The notes under the pieces: model-generated
What the model saw: only the letters and a program-made list of their open reading frames with translations
What the model was told of the DNA's origin: nothing
Databases searched by the model: none
Made by a program: the position numbers and the translations under genes
Shown: positions 6,939-10,526 of the stretch, piece after piece
How positions within the stretch are numbered: the stretch's first letter is position 1
How the letters are laid out: every line of letters begins with the position of its first letter
Origin: an uncultured Lachnospiraceae bacterium
GTDB taxonomy: Bacteria > Bacillota > Clostridia > Lachnospirales > Lachnospiraceae
Direction of reading: 5' to 3'
Length of the DNA stretch: 10,526 nucleotides
Assembly: GCA_946537585.1 (NCBI GenBank)
Contig: CAMNFX010000029.1
Coordinates: forward strand, 1-10,526

Positions 6939-9176
6939 ATGTCTGACAATACTCAGAAAACTGCAAACAGCGGGCTTCGCCCGTACATGACGCCTGCGGG
7001 CGCCTGGGCCCTGTCGATCGGAACAGCCATCGGCTGGGGATCCCTCGTGATCACCAGCAGCACCTATCTTTCCCAGGCGGGACCTTTGGGCAGCACGCTG
7101 GGACTCGTGATCGGTGCACTGATCATGCTGGTGATCGCCCAGAACTACCACTATATGATCAACTGCTTCCCGGAGGCCGGCGGTGCCTATACATATGCGA
7201 AGGAAGCATTCGGATATGATCATGGCTTTCTGATGGCCTGGTTCCTGGCGCTGACTTATCTTGCGGTATTCTGGGCCAACGCAACATCGCTCCCCCTGTT
7301 TGCAAGATATTTCCTCGGGGGTATTTTCCGGGTCGGGTATCTTTATACGATCTTCGGATATGATGTATATATTGGGGAAGTTCTGCTGGTCATGGCAGCG
7401 ATCATCCTGACGGCTTTGCTGCTGTCAAAAAGCCGCAGCCTGCTGCAGGCTCTTCTGATCGGCATGGCGGCATTCTTCACGATCGGCATCACGGTGTGTT
7501 TTGCTGCTGCAGTTATCCGGCATGGAACGGTGGGCGCGTCGATGGAGCCGATGGTAGTACCGGACCGGTCTGCCGTATCCCAGGTGATCCGGATCGCCTG
7601 CATTTCCCCCTGGGCGTTTATCGGGTTTGAAAACATCTCGCATCTGACGGAGGAATATTCCTTTGCCCGCGACAGGGCCTTAAGGATCTTAAGGATCGCT
7701 GTTATTTCCACGACACTTCTCTACATTTTTATCATCCTGCTGTCTGCAACGGCTTATCCGCCGGAGTACGCAAGCTGGCTTGAGTATATCCGTGATCTTG
7801 GCAGCAACGACGGCATCCGCGGTCTGCCGGCATTTTACGCAGCATATACCTATATGGGAAACACCGGGATCATGATTTTGATCTTTTCCCTGCTGGCACT
7901 GATCATCACCAGCCTGATCGGAAACACACTTGCCTTAAGCAGGCTGCTTTATGCCCTTGCAAAGGATGAGGTCATCCCGGTACGTTTTTCCGAACTCAAC
8001 CGCAGCTATGCACCGGGGAATGCCATATGGCTGATAGCAGGGATATCCCTTCTGATCCCCTTCCTTGGAAGGACGGCCATTGGATGGATCGTAGACGTGA
8101 CCACCATCGGTGCAACGATCGTTTATGCCTTTGTATGTGCCAGCGCCTGGAAAACAGCGAAAGACTGCGGGGACAAAAAGGAACAGATGCCGGGCTTTTT
8201 TGGTCTCCTCCTGATGGTGTTTTTCCTTCTGTTCCTTCTGCTGCCGAATCTGTTTTCGGAAGGCACCATGGAGCGGGAATCCTATATCCTGTTTACGGTC
8301 TGGGCCATCGCTGGCTTTATCTATTTCCGTAATCTCCTGAAAAATGACCGTTCCCGGCGCTTCGGAAAGTCCATCATCGTATGGATCGGGCTTCTGTCCC
8401 TTGTGCTCTTTACCTCCCTTGTCTGGATGAGCCAGAGCATGGTTGCAGCGACCGGAAGGGCGATGAATGATGTCATGGGGTACTATTCCGGGATGCTGGG
8501 AGAGGGAGAACAAGCTGTAGCTGCGGCTGCCTTTATGGAGCAGGAGCTGCGCCGGCTGCAGATGACCAACGCCAGGAGCATGCTGATCGTGATCTGCATG
8601 TTCGGCTTCTCACTCATGACCCTGCTCAATATCTATTCCCTTATGAAAAAGCGCGCAGAGGAAAGTGAGGCTGAGCTCGGCACGGTACGGCGCATGGCGG
8701 GAACGGATCCGCTTACGGGCGTCAAGAGCAAGCATGCGTATGCGGAGAAGGAAAGGGAGCTGGATGAGCAGATACAATGCGGGGATGCAGAAGCATTTTC
8801 CGTGGTCGTCTGCGACGTTAACGGGCTGAAATATGTCAATGATACCTTCGGACACAAAGCCGGAGATGAGTATATCCGGTCCGCAAGCATTATGATCTGT
8901 GAGCTTTATACACACAGCCCGGTGTTCCGCACCGGCGGTGATGAGTTTGTGGTTATTCTGACGGGACGTGATCATGCGAATCGTGAAGCGATCCTGAAGG
9001 AACTGAAGGATCGGTCTGAAAGCCGCATAGGAACGGATGAGGCCGTGGTGGCGGCTGGTATGGCAGACTTCCTGCCGGATTCGGATACGGGACTTCATAT
9101 GGTCTTTGACCGTGCCGATGCAAAAATGTATGAAAACAAGAAGGCACTTAAGGAAATGGGCGCGCGCTCGAGATAA
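6939..9176 (+). CDS. APC-type amino acid permease fused to GGDEF domain
   Basis: A 745-residue fusion. Residues 1-475 look like an APC-superfamily transporter: a helix-1 unwinding motif in GTAIGWGSL (28-36, IGWG at 31-34), about twelve hydrophobic segments, and a CFPEAGGAYTYAKEAFG stretch typical of APC permeases. A thirteenth segment (about 478-500), a roughly 45-residue extracytoplasmic stretch (501-546) and a fourteenth (about 548-567) follow. A short charged linker then leads to a full GGDEF domain (about 585-745): TDPLTG (589-594), CDVNGLKYVND with metal ligand D626, GHKAGDEY, GGDEF at 666-670, and ADAKMYENK near the end. Catalytic residues are present, so it should make c-di-GMP at the inner membrane face. 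The position for an inhibitory RxxD site (657-660) reads YTHS. The start has AAGAGGG 9 bases upstream. The transported or sensed compound is unknown. Confidence 0.9.
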   Translation: MSDNTQKTANSGLRPYMTPAGAWALSIGTAIGWGSLVITSSTYLSQAGPLGSTLGLVIGALIMLVIAQNYHYMINCFPEAGGAYTYAKEAFGYDHGFLMAWFLALTYLAVFWANATSLPLFARYFLGGIFRVGYLYTIFGYDVYIGEVLLVMAAIILTALLLSKSRSLLQALLIGMAAFFTIGITVCFAAAVIRHGTVGASMEPMVVPDRSAVSQVIRIACISPWAFIGFENISHLTEEYSFARDRALRILRIAVISTTLLYIFIILLSATAYPPEYASWLEYIRDLGSNDGIRGLPAFYAAYTYMGNTGIMILIFSLLALIITSLIGNTLALSRLLYALAKDEVIPVRFSELNRSYAPGNAIWLIAGISLLIPFLGRTAIGWIVDVTTIGATIVYAFVCASAWKTAKDCGDKKEQMPGFFGLLLMVFFLLFLLLPNLFSEGTMERESYILFTVWAIAGFIYFRNLLKNDRSRRFGKSIIVWIGLLSLVLFTSLVWMSQSMVAATGRAMNDVMGYYSGMLGEGEQAVAAAAFMEQELRRLQMTNARSMLIVICMFGFSLMTLLNIYSLMKKRAEESEAELGTVRRMAGTDPLTGVKSKHAYAEKERELDEQIQCGDAEAFSVVVCDVNGLKYVNDTFGHKAGDEYIRSASIMICELYTHSPVFRTGGDEFVVILTGRDHANREAILKELKDRSESRIGTDEAVVAAGMADFLPDSDTGLHMVFDRADAKMYENKKALKEMGARSR

Positions 9177-9230
9177 GTATTCCGGCAGACAGCTATAAAG
9201 GGAAACTCCTCTCAACTAAGATTGTCCGAT

Positions 9231-9291
9231 AAAAAACGACCGGTCAGGTCCAATGATCCCCAGCGGGGTCAGAGGATGACCGGTCTTTTTT
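9231..9291. terminator. bidirectional compound terminator
   Basis: GACCGGTCA (9238-9246) pairs perfectly with TGACCGGTC (9277-9285). Inside is a second hairpin, GATCCCC (9255-9261) with GGGGTC (9265-9270), with one bulged base. Six A precede the stem (9231-9236) and six T follow it (9286-9291), so it can stop transcription from both the permease-GGDEF gene (+) and the convergent reductase gene (-). Confidence 0.9.
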
Positions 9292-9338
9292 ATGACTGTG
9301 TTGCTGTTTTGATGAGGGCTGCCGTACAGGAATCGGGC

Positions 9339-10517
9339 TTAGGGACGCTGCCAGATCTTCCTTGCCACACCGATGCCGAGCTTAAACGGAAGCGGCCGGA
9401 GTGCGGAATCCGCTTCTTTAAGCTTTTCTCTGATAGCAAGATGCTGCGGACAGTGGGATTCGCATTTGCCGCAGCCGACACATCGGTCGGCAAAGCCCGG
9501 GTCCTTGCGGAGGCCGGCATTTCGGGCATACTCCATGCGTGCGGACATCTTTTTTTCCAGGTACATGAGATTCCAGTAATGGAAGATCTCAGGGATGTTT
9601 ACCCCCTTCGGGCAGGGCATGCAATAGCGGCAGGCCGTGCAGCCGATCTTTTCCTTTTCCCGGATGATCGAGCGGATGGTATCGACCAGCTTAAGATCAG
9701 ACTCATTCAGATCTCCGGGCTCGGCGTCGGACGCAATGCGGATATTTTCCTGTACCATTTCTGTGGAATTCATTCCCGAGAGGACTACGGTCACGCCGGG
9801 CTGATCCCAGAGCCAGCGAAGTCCGAGCTCCGCGGGACTGAAGTCCTTCGGGGAGGCCTTCAGTTCCTGCATTGCTTTTTCGGGGAGCTTTACCAGCTTG
9901 CCTCCGCGAAGAGGCTCCATGATGATCACCGGGATCCCTTTGGCATAGGCGGCTTCGAGTCCGCGGCGCCCTGCCTGGCTGGTCTCGTCGAGATAGTTGT
10001 ACTGGATCTGGCAGAAGTCCCAGTCATAAGCATTCAGGATATCCAGGAAGGTGTCCGTGTCTCCGTGGAAGGAAAATCCGATGTTGCGGATGCTGCCATC
10101 GCCCTTTTTGCTCCGGATCCAGTCTTCGATGCCAAGGCTTTTCAGCTTATCCCATTCCATGCGGTCCGTGAACATATGCATGAGATAATAATCGATGTAA
10201 TCGGTACGAAGCCGCGAGAGTTCCTCCTGAAAGGTCTTTTCAATGGCCTTTGCCGAACGCATCATATACTGCGGGAGCTTGGTCGCGATATATACCCTGT
10301 CCCTGCATTTATTTTCATCAAGGATCCGCCCGAGGAGCTCCTCGCTGCCAGGGTAAATGTAGGCAGTATCAAAGTAATTGACGCCCTTTTCGATGGCGAG
10401 CAGCACCTCCCGTTCCGCCTTCTCATAGTCGATGCCCGCGCCCTTTCTCGTAAAGCGCATGCAGCCGAATCCAAGCTGTGAAAGTTCGGTGCCGTATCTG
10501 TCTTTTCTGTACTTCAT
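9339..10517 (-). CDS. aldo/keto reductase with C-terminal 4Fe-4S domain
   Basis: A 392-residue cytoplasmic oxidoreductase. Residues 1-280 form an aldo/keto reductase barrel with N-terminal LGFGCMR and the catalytic tetrad at D50 and Y55 (DTAYIYPGSE), K80 (ATKLP) and H114 (YLMHMF). The late barrel carries EPLRGGKL and VTVVLSGMNS, the NAD(P)H-binding region. The C-terminal tail holds two ferredoxin-like cysteine sets: C293, C296, C299, C302 and C346, C349, C352, C356, each followed by Pro. They should hold two [4Fe-4S] clusters, so electrons may pass between ferredoxin and a bound nicotinamide. Such reductase-ferredoxin proteins are common in Clostridia, but their substrates are mostly unknown. 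The start at 10517 has only nine bases before the window end, so its RBS and promoter are out of view. It converges on the permease-GGDEF gene through the shared terminator. Confidence 0.93.
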   Translation of the reverse strand: MKYRKDRYGTELSQLGFGCMRFTRKGAGIDYEKAEREVLLAIEKGVNYFDTAYIYPGSEELLGRILDENKCRDRVYIATKLPQYMMRSAKAIEKTFQEELSRLRTDYIDYYLMHMFTDRMEWDKLKSLGIEDWIRSKKGDGSIRNIGFSFHGDTDTFLDILNAYDWDFCQIQYNYLDETSQAGRRGLEAAYAKGIPVIIMEPLRGGKLVKLPEKAMQELKASPKDFSPAELGLRWLWDQPGVTVVLSGMNSTEMVQENIRIASDAEPGDLNESDLKLVDTIRSIIREKEKIGCTACRYCMPCPKGVNIPEIFHYWNLMYLEKKMSARMEYARNAGLRKDPGFADRCVGCGKCESHCPQHLAIREKLKEADSALRPLPFKLGIGVARKIWQRP

Positions 10518-10526
10518 ATGCTTTTT

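Noticed and set aside
9222-10481. A long open frame (419 codons, TTG start) on the + strand opposite the reductase gene
   Set aside because: It is antisense to a gene with an intact catalytic tetrad and eight ordered cysteines, has no SD, starts inside the shared terminator region and shows no recognisable domain. It is a codon-bias shadow.
1-10526. CRISPR array, mobile element, toxin-antitoxin or phage-defence system
   Set aside because: I saw no regularly spaced repeats, transposase, terminal inverted repeats, attachment sites or small paired genes in the window.

Overview
This is a chromosomal window of about 52% GC that reads like a Clostridia bacterium, most likely a Lachnospiraceae-type gut Firmicute. 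The grounds are strong AGGAGG-type ribosome binding sites, a CIRCE/HrcA operator, sigma-A-like promoters, a dCache-type hybrid histidine kinase, a GGDEF domain with the 'DVNGLKYVND' variant, and an aldo/keto reductase carrying a ferredoxin-like tail. The taxon is inferred from protein style, not from a marker gene. I see no rRNA or tRNA gene, CRISPR array, insertion sequence or phage gene.

Layout, left to right. (1) 1-733: a small heat-shock protein gene (+) with a TTGACA-N17-TATAAC promoter that overlaps a CIRCE operator, a leader of about 108 nt that can fold to bury the Shine-Dalgarno sequence, and a terminator. (2) 822-4047: a 1038-residue hybrid sensor kinase (+) with two receiver domains. 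(3) 6802-4083: a three-gene metal ABC uptake operon on the minus strand in the order lipoprotein, ATPase, permease (znuA-znuC-znuB-like). It has a near-consensus promoter whose -35 box lies between the arms of an inverted repeat. (4) 6889-9176: a 745-residue protein (+), divergent from the metal operon, that fuses an APC-superfamily amino-acid-type permease to a C-terminal GGDEF domain. (5) 9231-9291: a compound bidirectional terminator. (6) 10517-9339: an aldo/keto reductase (-) with two C-terminal [4Fe-4S] motifs.

The genes look like independent transcription units; only the metal transporter is an evident operon. The common theme is sensing and response: heat stress, a two-component phosphorelay, metal acquisition and c-di-GMP signalling. 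The main candidate for something unusual is the permease-GGDEF fusion, which could couple binding or flux of a small molecule directly to c-di-GMP synthesis. It has an intact GGDEF signature, no RxxD inhibitory site, and an extra extracytoplasmic segment between its last two membrane helices. The second is the nested hairpin in the small heat-shock gene leader, which could act as an RNA thermometer on top of HrcA control. No gap longer than 300 bases lacks a gene; the longest, 658-930, holds a terminator and the kinase promoter.
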